A program made the position numbers and the translations under genes. Below are positions 32,937-41,981 of a stretch of 64,000 bases of DNA, piece by piece. How positions within the stretch are numbered: the stretch's first letter is position 1; every line of letters starts with the position of its first letter. Where the stretch lies: positions 1 through 64,000 of the forward strand of contig JALNVI010000005.1 of the NCBI GenBank assembly GCA_023231425.1, read 5' to 3'. The notes under the pieces are model-generated. The model made no database searches. It was not told the origin of the DNA and saw only the letters and a list, made by a program, of their open reading frames with translations. This DNA comes from Desulforhopalus sp. Lineage in GTDB: Bacteria > Desulfobacterota > Desulfobulbia > Desulfobulbales > Desulfocapsaceae.

Positions 32937-34253
32937 TTAGCGTTTGTCGTATTTTTTCTTTTTTTGTGTTGGATGTACGTTGGGATTGAAATAACCAAAG
33001 CCCAGTTCAGGAAAACGTGCTTTGAGTTTGTCAAGCCATGGAGTAATTCCTTCAGAGAGAGAATGTGGTTTACCCCAGACCGTCTCGAAATACCATTCCG
33101 GGTCAATATTGAGATTACGCAACTGAATGAAGTCCGGGGGGTGGCTCGCGACCAGATTCGAGAGCGCAATGAACTCTTCGTCAGAATCGGTGAAGCCGGG
33201 GATGACAAAATAATTGAAAGAGACAAAACGCCCTGCATCTTTCATCATGTCGATAGAGCGTTTCACATCATCAAAACAATAACTCTTCGGTCGATAGTAG
33301 GCATTGTAGCAACTTTCCTGTGCAGAGTTAAGACTGATACGCAGGGAATCAAGGCCGACAGCCGCCAGTTCTTTCACCTTTTCGGGCAGGCTGGCATTGG
33401 AGTTGAGATTAATGGTCCCAAGGTCGGTTGCTTCCCGCATCTGAATGATGCTTTCGCGGAGAACTGCACTCTGCATAAGAGGTTCTCCCTCGCAGCCCTG
33501 ACCGTAACTGACTACGGGATTTGGTGCCTTCTTCAGATGAGGAATGGCAATTTCGCACAACTCCCTGACAGTAGGAACAAAGGTAATCCGTTCCTGAGCG
33601 GAGCATATTCCGGATTCCTGCAGGGAAATGCAGCCGAGACAACGGGCGTTGCATACCGGAGATGTAGGCAGGGGCGCCTCCCACCTCTCCAGAAAATAGT
33701 TTCGTGCGGCAGGACAGCCGTAAGTGAGACAGCACTTGCCGAGATGCTGGATGAGGCGGTTGTCGCGGTGGGCCTTCAATTTTAGAGCTGTCCGTCGTTC
33801 GACATCTTCTCTGTTGTACTGACTGAAGTCCTGGCGCACGTCTTTGTCGCTGCGGAAGGCAGGGACCCAGAACTGATCGTCCTTCCAGCCAACTGCAGTA
33901 TAAGCAAACAGGGGCAACCGGGGGGCGTCCTTTTGTGTTTGATAGCTGCTGGTAAGAATGGAGGTATGTGCAGGTGCGATGAAGGCGGCGACAGCATTAA
34001 TAGACTTGTTTTCTTCATCCCATGGGTGCTCCGTAAGAAGCACCGGTTCGCGGGAACCAAAGTCCCAGCCGACGGGTAGTCGACCGGGCATGGTGAAAAG
34101 TTCACTGCCCTCGGGAAGCGGAATGAGATCATTGAGCTCCGGTGGCAGAAAATGACTGCCACTCATTCCGGTCATGCCGAGCTCTGGAAAATCGTTGATG
34201 TTCCCTGCGGCATCTGTGAAGACCAGTGAGGGAAGTGATTCAGGATGTTTCAT
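32937..34253 (-). CDS. Radical SAM protein of unknown substrate
   Basis: A 438-residue protein with the radical SAM motif CxxxCxxC in 'CNARCLGC' near residue 205, and 'GQGCEGEPLMQ', 'NLNSNASLPEKVKELAAVGLDSLRISLNS', typical of the TIM barrel. About 200 residues precede it and carry 'KCCLTYGCPAARNYF', a second cysteine cluster that could hold another Fe-S centre. No SPASM domain is seen at the end. It overlaps closely with a small gene upstream on the same strand (13-base gap). The substrate is unknown. The chosen ATG has no good ribosome site, and readings 26 codons longer overlap the upstream gene. Confidence 0.8.
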   Translation of the reverse strand: MKHPESLPSLVFTDAAGNINDFPELGMTGMSGSHFLPPELNDLIPLPEGSELFTMPGRLPVGWDFGSREPVLLTEHPWDEENKSINAVAAFIAPAHTSILTSSYQTQKDAPRLPLFAYTAVGWKDDQFWVPAFRSDKDVRQDFSQYNREDVERRTALKLKAHRDNRLIQHLGKCCLTYGCPAARNYFLERWEAPLPTSPVCNARCLGCISLQESGICSAQERITFVPTVRELCEIAIPHLKKAPNPVVSYGQGCEGEPLMQSAVLRESIIQMREATDLGTINLNSNASLPEKVKELAAVGLDSLRISLNSAQESCYNAYYRPKSYCFDDVKRSIDMMKDAGRFVSFNYFVIPGFTDSDEEFIALSNLVASHPPDFIQLRNLNIDPEWYFETVWGKPHSLSEGITPWLDKLKARFPELGFGYFNPNVHPTQKKKKYDKR

Positions 34254-34266
34254 GCAGTTGGATGTT

Positions 34267-34692
34267 TTATTCCTGGCGAAGAACGCGGAAGATGGAGTCC
34301 ACCGCGCGATAGACATCAAGGTCATCGCCAAAAATGTCCTGAATGGCGGGATGATTTACAAGATCTTCAATAAGGTACTGAGTGAAGTAGAGACTCACAA
34401 TGTTGGGATCCTGAACAAGGGTTCGCAGAGGAGCAACCTTCATTTGAAGATCAAAATCTTCCATATATGGCAACTTGCCGAGCTGTGCAGCAATATCTAC
34501 CTGCAACACACCAACATTGTCTGTCTCTATGATTCCCTGGTCAACAAGGCGCTGGATGAGCAGCACACTAAACTCCTGATCATGTTCTTTAGCCCGATGA
34601 AACATTTTCTTCCGTTCACGTTCACGTTTACGATCAATAGTTCGGATGGTTTTGTCGGTAGTTCGATTCGGACTGATGCTTACTTTTGCCAT
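34267..34692 (-). CDS. Conserved-looking protein of unknown function upstream of the radical SAM gene
   Basis: A 141-residue protein with no family I recognise. The N-terminus is strongly basic ('RTIDRKRERERKKMFHRAKEHDQEF'); the rest is acidic and helical ('NVGVLQVDIAAQLGKLPYMEDFDL', 'DIFGDDLDVYRAVDSIFRVL'). There are no cysteines, signal peptide or membrane helices. Start set by AGGAG seven bases before the ATG. It shares an operon with the radical SAM gene; it might be a partner or adaptor of that enzyme, which is inference from adjacency alone. Confidence 0.65.
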   Translation of the reverse strand: MAKVSISPNRTTDKTIRTIDRKRERERKKMFHRAKEHDQEFSVLLIQRLVDQGIIETDNVGVLQVDIAAQLGKLPYMEDFDLQMKVAPLRTLVQDPNIVSLYFTQYLIEDLVNHPAIQDIFGDDLDVYRAVDSIFRVLRQE

Positions 34693-34925
34693 TGTACACT
34701 CCTGAAATTGACGGCAATTGCCGTTTTCTGCATGCTGTTTACCCCTGTCTATAATCGGAAACGGCAAATATAACCACAGCAAATTTGTAACAACCAGCAG
34801 GGAGCGAGAGGGATTTCTGTGCTGTGAGAAAAGGATTAATTCTGACTAAATTTGGATTTAACTGATATTAAAAGTGCTCAAATTAGAACAGAGCTTCCTA
34901 TGCAAAAGAGTTGTGAAAAAAAATG

Positions 34926-34953
34926 TTGAATTTGTCTTTTGTATGTCTATATT
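34926..34953 (+). promoter_or_regulatory. Putative promoter of pal-skp
   Basis: TTGAAT and TATATT with a 16-base spacer, about 110 bases before pal, in an AT-rich 370-bp gap with no gene. Confidence 0.45.
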
Positions 34954-35065
34954 ACAAAAAATTGAACCTGTTGGATTTCGCAGTACGATATTTTACCCGA
35001 TGATGAAATATCGGTTTTTCACAGGCTATCGAATATCGCAGTTCTTAATCAGGAGAAAAAAGATT

Positions 35066-35605
35066 ATGTTTAGCATGAAATCTGCTTTGCCCGCACTGTT
35101 GTGCATCTCGGCGTTGACTTTGGCAGGTTGCTCCGGCAAAAAAGTTGCTCCGGTTGAACCTCAGGCTGTCGATGAAAATGTCGGTGCTGTAGAATCTCTC
35201 GATTCTACTCCTGTGGCTCTCGGTATCGGCGAAGGCCGGACCACGGAAGGCATGTTGCCCGTCTACTTTGCGTTTGACTCTGATGGAATCCCGGCTGATC
35301 AAGTTTCCCGTATGGAAGTGAACGCCGATTTCATGAAGAAAAATAGCACCGTTCCAGTGCGTATTGAAGGAAACTGTGACCCCCGCGGAACCAAAGAATA
35401 CAATATGGCCCTTGGTGAACGGCGTGCTCTTACCGCCAAAAACCATTTGCAGGATCTCGGTATTGGTGCCGAACGTCTGAGTACCGTAAGTTACGGGAAA
35501 GAACGGCTGCTTTTCCCTGGCTACGACGAAATGGCCTGGGCTCAGGATCGTCGTGACGACTTCGTTGTTATTGGTGATGCTGTCGCAGGAGAAAGTGTAC
35601 AGTGA
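35066..35605 (+). CDS. pal: Peptidoglycan-associated lipoprotein Pal (OmpA-like domain)
   Basis: A 179-residue outer membrane lipoprotein. The signal ends in lipobox 'LAGC' (Cys21), and the OmpA C-like domain has 'VYFAFDSDGIPAD' and 'NCDPRGTKEYNMALGERRA', near the Pal form 'GHTDERGTxEYNxALGxRRA'. It binds peptidoglycan and works with the Tol system in envelope constriction. The usual 'HTD' is 'NCD', so one peptidoglycan contact differs and adds a free cysteine. AGGAG precedes the start. The next gene, skp, overlaps the stop codon. No tolB gene is adjacent. Confidence 0.9.
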   Translation: MFSMKSALPALLCISALTLAGCSGKKVAPVEPQAVDENVGAVESLDSTPVALGIGEGRTTEGMLPVYFAFDSDGIPADQVSRMEVNADFMKKNSTVPVRIEGNCDPRGTKEYNMALGERRALTAKNHLQDLGIGAERLSTVSYGKERLLFPGYDEMAWAQDRRDDFVVIGDAVAGESVQ

Positions 35606-36129
35606 GAATGCACAAAATTCTTGTTGCTGCTCTTATTGTTGTAACCGTTGTTTGTTTTAGTGGATCGGCTTTTGCTGCCGTTGCTTCTAAAATTGGTGTA
35701 ATTGACGTGCAGAAGATTCTGCGCAACAGCAAGGCTGGCAACAAAGCAACGAAATCTCTTGATGCCAGGATGGTCGCTTATCAGAACAAGTTTAAGGGAG
35801 AAGGCGAAAAGCTGAGAGCATTTCAGGCTGAGATTAAAAAGAAAAGTTCTGCCTGGAGTGAAGAGATGAAAACGACCAGGCTGCATGATTTTCAAAAAGC
35901 TGCAGTTATTTTTCAGCAGAAGACTAAAGATGCTGAGTTTGAAATGAAGCAGGCTCGTGATAAAGAACTTGCTCCTCTGTTCAAGACTCTGCAGGGAGTT
36001 GTTGATTCCTATGGCCAGCAGAATGGTTTCGCTGTCATCATCGAAAAGATGCCCGGGATTCCCTTTGTCAATCCTGCCAATGATATTACTGATGAGATAA
36101 CCAAAGCTTTTAACAAGGTTTCAAACTGA
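35602..36129 (+). CDS. skp: Periplasmic chaperone Skp/OmpH
   Basis: A 175-residue periplasmic protein. A signal peptide spans about 1-25 (cleaved after 'AFA'), then 'IGVIDVQKIL' and a long charged coiled coil (about 55-130), then 'GVVDSYGQQNGFAVIIEK', as in the trimeric jellyfish chaperone Skp that carries unfolded outer membrane proteins. The GTG overlapping pal's stop (GTGA), ten bases after GGAG, or the ATG two codons later, may be the start. It is coupled to pal. Confidence 0.88.
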   Translation: MRMHKILVAALIVVTVVCFSGSAFAAVASKIGVIDVQKILRNSKAGNKATKSLDARMVAYQNKFKGEGEKLRAFQAEIKKKSSAWSEEMKTTRLHDFQKAAVIFQQKTKDAEFEMKQARDKELAPLFKTLQGVVDSYGQQNGFAVIIEKMPGIPFVNPANDITDEITKAFNKVSN

Positions 36130-36161
36130 TTGCTGAAACCGTAGTTTCGCAGTAGATTATG

Positions 36162-36194
36162 AACGGCGCAGAAGCTTGACTTCTGCGCCGTTTT
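36162..36194 (+). terminator. Terminator after skp
   Basis: AACGGCGCAGAAG pairs with CTTCTGCGCCGTT, 5-base loop, then TTTTC. Ends the pal-skp transcript. Confidence 0.92.
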
Positions 36195-36241
36195 CTTATT
36201 TATGGGCGGAGTGCAGGCGTCCATTTTTCTCAGGAGTAGAT

Positions 36242-37123
36242 ATGGCAGTGCGAAGCATGACCGGTTTCGGCCGGGGGGAAAGAGAAGAAGGTGGGCGGGT
36301 CTTTAGTGTAGAGATTCGTTGTGTGAACAACCGCTACCTCGATGTGAAGCTGAAACTTCCCCGTGGAGTTCAGGCCTTTGAAGAACGAATACGTAAATTG
36401 GTCGGTGCTGTTCATCAACGGGGCAGGGTAGACCTGCAGCTCACTATAAACGGCGGCGGGGCCCGGAACCAGCGGGTATTGTTGAATGAGGAGCTTGCTT
36501 CGAGTTATTGCGAGGCGATAATGCGTCTGTCTGAACGTTTCGGGCTTGGTCTGGAATTGACACCCCAGCAGCTTGCTTCTTTTCCGGATGTAATGGTTCG
36601 CGAAGAGGAGCCGGAAGATATTGAAGCATTATGGATACCCGTGGAAAAGGCTCTCCGGGAGGCGCTGGAAAATTGCGATGCCATGCGGCAACAGGAGGGG
36701 GGAGCGCTTGCCACTGACCTGTCCCTGCGGCTTGACCATTTTGCCGATGTGGTAAGCATTATTGAAAAACGGATTCCGGAACTTGTCCTCCAGCGGCAGA
36801 GTGCCCTTCAGGAGCGGCTTGCCAAACTGCTTGATTCTGTTGTCCTTGACCAGGATCGTCTTGCCCAGGAGGTAGCCATTCTTGCAGACAAAACAGATGT
36901 TACGGAAGAAATTGTCCGTCTGCACAGTCATATGGAGCAGTTCTCTTCCTTTCTTAAAGAAGATGGTGCCATTGGGCGTAAACTTGATTTCCTTATTCAG
37001 GAGTTTCTGCGTGAGGTGAATACAACTGTCTCTAAGATTAGCGATGCCGGTATTGCTCAGCACACCGTCGAGCTGAAGAGCGAGCTGGAGAAAATGCGTG
37101 AGCAGGTGCAGAACATCGAATAG
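36242..37123 (+). CDS. YicC/YloC family endoribonuclease-like protein
   Basis: A 293-residue protein beginning 'SMTGFGRGE', the family hallmark, then 'NNRYLDVKLKLPR'. The C-terminal block 'REVNTTVSKISDAGIAQHTVELKSELEKMREQVQN' is also typical. YicC of E. coli acts as an endoribonuclease that helps degrade small RNAs. The order yicC-remA-gmk seen here is widespread and supports the call. AGGAG precedes the ATG. A longer reading in the same frame crosses the skp terminator. Confidence 0.92.
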   Translation: MAVRSMTGFGRGEREEGGRVFSVEIRCVNNRYLDVKLKLPRGVQAFEERIRKLVGAVHQRGRVDLQLTINGGGARNQRVLLNEELASSYCEAIMRLSERFGLGLELTPQQLASFPDVMVREEEPEDIEALWIPVEKALREALENCDAMRQQEGGALATDLSLRLDHFADVVSIIEKRIPELVLQRQSALQERLAKLLDSVVLDQDRLAQEVAILADKTDVTEEIVRLHSHMEQFSSFLKEDGAIGRKLDFLIQEFLREVNTTVSKISDAGIAQHTVELKSELEKMREQVQNIE

Positions 37124-37132
37124 GAGAGAGGG

Positions 37133-37426
37133 ATGCAGCTGTTAAATGTGGGACACGGCAATACCGTTACCATGGAAAGAATTGTCGCTGTTATTAACAC
37201 CGGCTCTTCTCCGGCGCGCAAACTGAAAGAGATTGCGAAAAATGAAAATCGTCTGCTTGATGTCACCGAAGGGCGGCGTACCCGCTCCATCCTCGTGCTT
37301 GATTCCGGGCATGTTGTTCTCTCTTCAGTTCAGACTGAAACCATCGGGCAACGGATGCAGGTCCTGCAGCAGGGGCTGCAGTTACAATCACTGAATGATG
37401 AGATGACGAAACAGGAAGAAATATGA
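37133..37426 (+). CDS. remA: RemA/DUF370 family regulator
   Basis: A 97-residue protein: 'LLNVGHGNTVTMERIVAVINTGSSPARKLKEIAKNENRLLDVTEGRRTRSILVLDSGHVVLS' (conserved region named only) matches DUF370/RemA. In Bacillus RemA is a DNA-binding ring that activates biofilm matrix genes; in other phyla its role is unknown. It lies nine bases after yicC, and overlaps gmk by ATGA, so is co-translated with it. The C-terminal 20 residues are glutamine-rich and extend past the usual end. Confidence 0.88.
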   Translation: MQLLNVGHGNTVTMERIVAVINTGSSPARKLKEIAKNENRLLDVTEGRRTRSILVLDSGHVVLSSVQTETIGQRMQVLQQGLQLQSLNDEMTKQEEI

Positions 37427-38034
37427 AAGGACGACTTTTCGTGATCTCAGCACCCTCGGGGGCCGGGAAGACTACGCTTCTCAAGCGGGTTATGGCGGAA
37501 TTGCCAGGACTCGCTTTTTCCGTTTCTCACACGACACGCCAGCCACGATTTGGAGAAAAGGACGGCATTGACTATCATTTTGTCAGTCATGACGGTTTCC
37601 GCCGGATGATTGATGCCGGGGAGTTCCTTGAATTCGCGGAAGTGCATGCCAACCTTTACGGCACCAACCGCCAGTCGGTGGTGGCTCAGGCGGAGGGCGG
37701 CAGCGATGTCATCCTTGATATTGATGTGCAGGGGGCGGAGATAATCCGCAATGAGCGGATTATCTCCGCTGCCCACATTTTTATTGCCCCGCCCGGTCTA
37801 AAAGAGCTGGAGCGCCGTCTGCGCGGGCGCGGCACTGAGAACGATTCTACCATTACCCTGCGTATGAAAAATGCGGAACAGGAGATGGCCGCCGCCTCGG
37901 AGTATCAATATCTTATGGTCAACGACGACCTTGATTCGGCGGTGGATACTCTGAAATCGATAATTATTGCTGAGCGTGCAGCGGGCCACCGTCATCCGGA
38001 TGGCCGTGAAATTGAGCTGGGCCTGCATCTGTAA
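37423..38034 (+). CDS. gmk: Guanylate kinase
   Basis: A 203-residue enzyme phosphorylating GMP to GDP. The P-loop is 'APSGAGKTTL' near 6-15; 'SVSHTTRQPRFGEKDGIDYHFV' binds GMP and 'VILDIDVQGAEIIR' follows. Length is normal. The start overlaps remA by four bases. It is the third gene in yicC-remA-gmk; rpoZ, which often follows, is absent and a 23S rRNA methyltransferase gene is found instead. Confidence 0.95.
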   Translation: MKGRLFVISAPSGAGKTTLLKRVMAELPGLAFSVSHTTRQPRFGEKDGIDYHFVSHDGFRRMIDAGEFLEFAEVHANLYGTNRQSVVAQAEGGSDVILDIDVQGAEIIRNERIISAAHIFIAPPGLKELERRLRGRGTENDSTITLRMKNAEQEMAAASEYQYLMVNDDLDSAVDTLKSIIIAERAAGHRHPDGREIELGLHL

Positions 38035-38051
38035 AAAAAACTGGAGAAAAC

Positions 38052-38918
38052 ATGGCTGGAAATAAAAGTGGAGGCAGGGAGGACAATCGTCGCTGGCCGC
38101 AGGGGGAAAAATCGTCCCGCGGTGAGGGGGAAAAACGACGCGTGGAGAAGTTGATTCGCCTGAGCGATGATCTGCTCTGGGGTGTGCATCCTGTCTATGA
38201 GAGTCTCGTCGAGGAGCCGGGGCGTATCAGTGAGATTATTCTGCAGAAAGAGCGGCATGGCGAGAAGATCGATGCAATCATCCAACTTGCGAAAGAGGCA
38301 AAGATAAAACTCCTCTTTGTTGAGTCTCTGCGTATCACGGGGGAGGGGGCAGAGCAGATTCGCCATCAGGGGGTGGTCGCCCGTACCACCGAAGCCGGCT
38401 TTATCGAGTTTGCGGATTTTGTCGGGCGGCTCAAGGCACGCATTGAGGCAAAAGAGCCTTGCCGTATCGTTGCCCTTGATACTCTGCAGGACCCGCACAA
38501 TGTAGGAGCTATTATCCGCTCGGCGCTGGCGTCGGGTGCCGCCGGGGTCCTTGTTACTCGTGAAAGAAGTGCCCCGCTGGGCGGTACTGCGGCCAAAGCC
38601 TCTGCCGGGGCCATGTCTCATATCGATATCTGCCAGGTCACCAATCTTGTCAATACTCTTAAAAAATTGAAGGAGATTGGCTTTTGGATTTTCGGTGCCG
38701 TAAAGGATGATTCGGCGGTAAACCTTTACCGCAGTGATCTTACTCCGCCAGCCTGTTTTGTGATTGGGGCGGAGGAAAAAGGGGTTCGCCCGCTGGTGCA
38801 GAAGGAGTGTGATGTGCTGCTCTCTATTCCTATGAAGGGTGAGATTGATTCCCTTAACGCATCGGTGGCAGCAGGCGTGATTTTGTTTGAAGCTCTGCGG
38901 CAGAACCTGGCAGTGTAA
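38052..38918 (+). CDS. rlmB: 23S rRNA 2'-O-ribose methyltransferase RlmB (TrmH/SPOUT family)
   Basis: A 288-residue SPOUT methyltransferase. The N-terminal substrate-binding domain ('LLWGVHPVYESLVE', 'RHQGVVART') is followed by the SPOUT motifs 'LDTLQDPHNVGAIIRSALASGAAGV', 'VIGAEEKGVRPLV' and 'IPMKGEIDSLNASVAAGVILFEALRQ'. In E. coli RlmB methylates G2251 of 23S rRNA. A charged stretch of about 35 residues precedes the domain. Start set by CTGGAG; 17 bases after gmk. Confidence 0.92.
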   Translation: MAGNKSGGREDNRRWPQGEKSSRGEGEKRRVEKLIRLSDDLLWGVHPVYESLVEEPGRISEIILQKERHGEKIDAIIQLAKEAKIKLLFVESLRITGEGAEQIRHQGVVARTTEAGFIEFADFVGRLKARIEAKEPCRIVALDTLQDPHNVGAIIRSALASGAAGVLVTRERSAPLGGTAAKASAGAMSHIDICQVTNLVNTLKKLKEIGFWIFGAVKDDSAVNLYRSDLTPPACFVIGAEEKGVRPLVQKECDVLLSIPMKGEIDSLNASVAAGVILFEALRQNLAV

Positions 38919-40102
38919 TGGGGAAAAGCCCCTTTGTTGCATTGTTGCTTGCCATCTTTATCAGTCTTCTCGGGATCGGCATCATCATCCCTGTTCTGCC
39001 AGTTTTTGCTGCCAGCCTTGGTGCCGGCGGTTTTGACCTCGGTCTCATCATGGCCGCTTTTTCCGTCTCGCGCGGACTGTTGCAGCCCTTTGTCGGCAAC
39101 TGGTCGGATCGCTGGGGACGGAAAGGGTTTCTGATCACCGGGCTGGGGATTTATGGCCTTGTCGGTCTTCTTACGCCGCTGGCTGGCAGCGTAACAATGC
39201 TGATTTTCATCCGCTTTCTGCACGGTATCGGCTCTGCCATGATCGGTCCCGTGGTTATGGCGTACATGAGCAGCTTCGCCCCCAGCGGCCAGGAGGGGCG
39301 TTACCAGAGCTATCTCAACGCCGCAGTTTTTTGCGGAATTGGCTGTGGACCAATGATTGGTGGTGTCCTCTCGGATAACTGGGGTATGCCTTCGGTTTTT
39401 TATGGTATGGCGCTGATGAGTTTTATCGCCATGCTGCTGGTGATGTTTACCCTGCCGGGGAAGGCGGGCAGAGAAGGTAATGAGGATCGGCGTCTTTTTG
39501 CCACCCTCCGCATTATGCGGCGGGATACCCGCACCCTCGGTATTCTCCTTGCCCGATTCTCCACGATGCTGGTACCCGTACCGTTGATGGCTTTTCTCCC
39601 GCTTTACATGGCGAGCTGGGGCGGTGAAAGTTACAGCGGTTTCGCTGTAGGGATGGTTATCGCCTGCCGGACACTGGTTAATGCCGGGCTGCAGGTTCCC
39701 TTTGGCAGACTGGCTGACCGCTGGAATCGAGAACGCATGCTTTTACTCGGGTCGCTCGCGCTTGTGGTACTGTTCTTCTGCATCCCATTTTGTCGCACCT
39801 TTCATACACTGATGCTGGTCTATTTGCTGATTGGTACTGCCGAGGCTCTGATATGGGCGGTACTCGGGGCCCTTGCCTCAGTGGAAGCGAAGAATCACTA
39901 TGGACACGGCACGATGATGGGCATTTACGCTTTATCTATGAGTTGTGGCGTCTTCTGCGGGGCAGTGCTCTCAGGCAGCAGTATGGACTGGATGGGAATT
40001 GATGCCGCCTACCGGGTGGTCGGAGGCTCCGTGCTGGTGCTGATTTGCCTTGCCCTCTGGATGATGGGGTGGAAGAGGGTGGAGGAGGCAGCCGCTGATT
40101 GA
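38918..40102 (+). CDS. Major facilitator superfamily transporter
   Basis: A 394-residue, 12-helix transporter. The loop 2-3 motif 'GNWSDRWGRKGFLITGL' near 58-74 (pattern DxxGRRxxL) and its second-half echo 'GRLADRWNRERMLLLG' are classical. It resembles DHA1 drug/proton antiporters (TetA/multidrug-like) in 'HGIGSAMIGPVVMAYM'. The substrate is unknown. Its ATG shares its A with the TAA of rlmB, so translation is coupled. It ends the operon at a bidirectional terminator. Confidence 0.88.
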   Translation: MGKSPFVALLLAIFISLLGIGIIIPVLPVFAASLGAGGFDLGLIMAAFSVSRGLLQPFVGNWSDRWGRKGFLITGLGIYGLVGLLTPLAGSVTMLIFIRFLHGIGSAMIGPVVMAYMSSFAPSGQEGRYQSYLNAAVFCGIGCGPMIGGVLSDNWGMPSVFYGMALMSFIAMLLVMFTLPGKAGREGNEDRRLFATLRIMRRDTRTLGILLARFSTMLVPVPLMAFLPLYMASWGGESYSGFAVGMVIACRTLVNAGLQVPFGRLADRWNRERMLLLGSLALVVLFFCIPFCRTFHTLMLVYLLIGTAEALIWAVLGALASVEAKNHYGHGTMMGIYALSMSCGVFCGAVLSGSSMDWMGIDAAYRVVGGSVLVLICLALWMMGWKRVEEAAAD

Positions 40103-40125
40103 ATGGCAGGCAGGAAAGATGAAAA

Positions 40126-40164
40126 GAAAACAGGCGACGGGGAATTTCCCTGTCGCCTGTTTTC
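40126..40164. terminator. Bidirectional terminator between the MFS and S1 genes
   Basis: GAAAACAGGCGAC..GTCGCCTGTTTTC, stem about 16 bp with one mismatch, loop AATTT, A-run and T-run. It serves two convergent operons. Confidence 0.92.
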
Positions 40165-40188
40165 TTTTCCTGCAGTTGTGAAAGAGGC

Positions 40189-41388
40189 TTACTTCTTCTT
40201 TTGCTGCAGTTTTGCCTGCAGCAGAGCTCCGAGACTGCCCATGCTCTTCTCGGTCTTCTGCTCTTTGTTCTTCGCAGAAAAGGCCCGGAATTCGTTTGTT
40301 TCTTTCTCCGCCTCACTCTCTTCAGAGACGTAGTCAGTGGGGGCGAGGGAGAGACGATGGTTTTCAAGGTCGATACTTTCCACCCTGACCTCAACATCCT
40401 GCCCTTCTTCCAGCACTTCGCGGGGATGGTTGATGCGGCGTCCTCCGCCGAGACGGGAAATATGTATCAGCCCGTCAATTCCGGGGGCGATGGTGACAAA
40501 GGCTCCGAACTGTGCCAGTCGCGCCACTTTCCCGGTGACTGTGGTGCCTTCGGGAAATTGCAGGGGTATATCATCCCACGGATCTTTCTGTGTTGCTTTG
40601 TAACTCAGGGAGATCCGCTCCTTATCCCAATCGAGAGACTTGACTACAACCTCAACCTGCTGACCGACGGAAAAGTAATCCTCTACCTTGTCTACCCGGC
40701 TCCAGCCAATTTCAGAAACGGGAATCAAGCCGTCCACTCCGCCGAGATCGACAAAGGCACCGAAGTCGCGGATGGAGCTGATTTCACCCTTCACAACCTG
40801 CCCTTCCTCAAGGGTTTCCTTCAGTTTCTCTTTCTTCTCCTCACGCTCCTGTTCTTGAATTGCCCGCGCTGAAACAACAATATTGCGGCCGTTCTCTTCA
40901 AAGAGGGTGATGAGGAAGGTCATGTGTTTTTCCATGTACTCTGCCGCCGCATCTTCCACCCGGCGCAGGCCCATCTGTGAGAATGGACAGAAGGCACGTA
41001 CATTACCGCCGAGGGTGATCTCGAAACCACCTTTAATCTCAGCCTTAACAAACCCTTCCACGGGAACCATCGCCCGGAACGCCTCTTCCAGGTGCGCCGC
41101 AGAGGCACCGGAGCCGATGCTGCGAGTGAAGAACTGCTCGCCACCTTTGCTCTGCAGAAAATACACCTCGACCTTGTCGCCCATTTCAACCATCGGGTTG
41201 CCTGTCGCGTCAGCGAATTCGGAGGTGTTCATTACGCCTTCGCTCTTGCCGCCCACATCAACAAAGGTGTTCTCCCCGCGAATACCGACAACGGTCGCCG
41301 TTATCTTCTGACCGGGGGTGAGTTTTTTGACTGTCTTCTTCTCTTCAGAGGCGAAGAGGGCTTCAAAGCTGTCGCTGGATTCCGTCAT
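40189..41388 (-). CDS. Ribosomal protein S1-like protein with four S1 domains
   Basis: A 399-residue RNA-binding protein with four S1 domains: about 25-90, 105-185, 190-265 and 275-355. The third and fourth ('IRDFGAFVDLGGVDGLIPVSEIGW', 'LAQFGAFVTIAPGIDGLIHISRL') are the most canonical. E. coli S1 has six domains, so this is either a short S1 or a second, shorter S1-like protein; the true rpsA may lie elsewhere. The tail is rich in Lys and Gln. The ATG chosen begins 'MTESSDSFEALF', like S1; an ATG four codons earlier shares a base with the upstream gene's stop (TGATG), so coupling is likely either way. Confidence 0.82.
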   Translation of the reverse strand: MTESSDSFEALFASEEKKTVKKLTPGQKITATVVGIRGENTFVDVGGKSEGVMNTSEFADATGNPMVEMGDKVEVYFLQSKGGEQFFTRSIGSGASAAHLEEAFRAMVPVEGFVKAEIKGGFEITLGGNVRAFCPFSQMGLRRVEDAAAEYMEKHMTFLITLFEENGRNIVVSARAIQEQEREEKKEKLKETLEEGQVVKGEISSIRDFGAFVDLGGVDGLIPVSEIGWSRVDKVEDYFSVGQQVEVVVKSLDWDKERISLSYKATQKDPWDDIPLQFPEGTTVTGKVARLAQFGAFVTIAPGIDGLIHISRLGGGRRINHPREVLEEGQDVEVRVESIDLENHRLSLAPTDYVSEESEAEKETNEFRAFSAKNKEQKTEKSMGSLGALLQAKLQQKKK

Positions 41389-41399
41389 GATTCTCTGCA

Positions 41400-41981
41400 T
41401 CAAAGTTGAGGCTTAATCTTTTCGTCCTCATCAAGAGGGCGCTCTTCGAGGGCGTGGACGGGGACAATGGAATCGAAGATGCAATCTCCAATTTTGACCC
41501 GCTGGATAGTCCGCGTATCCGTATTATACAGGACAAAGCCTGCGTCATCGTGTTCCCCGAGCATGGAGCCGGGATTAATTACTACTGTATTCCCAATCTT
41601 TTCTACTTTATATCGATGAGTGTGTCCGCAGCACACTACATCATAAATACCGCTTTCGGCAAGCTTTTGCGCCTCTTCAGGGTAGTGAACCAGGGCGATA
41701 GAGACGCCATCTTCCACAAAACTGCCATATACCCCATGATGGGTTATCTCCGGGAACTGTTTGAAGCAGCGGGGAATAATAATATGGGTGTCACCGAGAT
41801 TATTACCATAAATGAGGTGAACCGGGCCGAGAAAGTTGGCCAGTCGGTGGAGCATGAAGGCTGAGATCAAGTCGCCGCAGTGTACCATTACGTCAGCGTT
41901 GGCCTCGTTGGCATAACCGACTGCAGCATTGAGCCGGGTTATCTGGTCGTGGGTGTCTGAGATGATGGCGAGAAGCGGCAT
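41400..41981 (-). CDS. YfcE/MJ0936-type metallophosphodiesterase
   Basis: A 193-residue metal-dependent phosphodiesterase. All five calcineurin-like motifs are seen: 'SDTHD' (9-13), 'HCGD', 'YGNN', 'HYPE' and 'GHTH'. Members (YfcE, MJ0936) cleave phosphodiester substrates whose natural identity is uncertain. The acidic C-terminal extension of about 30 residues is unusual. The start overlaps the lolA stop by one base (TAATG), and its stop overlaps the S1-like gene region, giving a lolA-yfcE-S1 operon. Confidence 0.9.
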   Translation of the reverse strand: MPLLAIISDTHDQITRLNAAVGYANEANADVMVHCGDLISAFMLHRLANFLGPVHLIYGNNLGDTHIIIPRCFKQFPEITHHGVYGSFVEDGVSIALVHYPEEAQKLAESGIYDVVCCGHTHRYKVEKIGNTVVINPGSMLGEHDDAGFVLYNTDTRTIQRVKIGDCIFDSIVPVHALEERPLDEDEKIKPQL

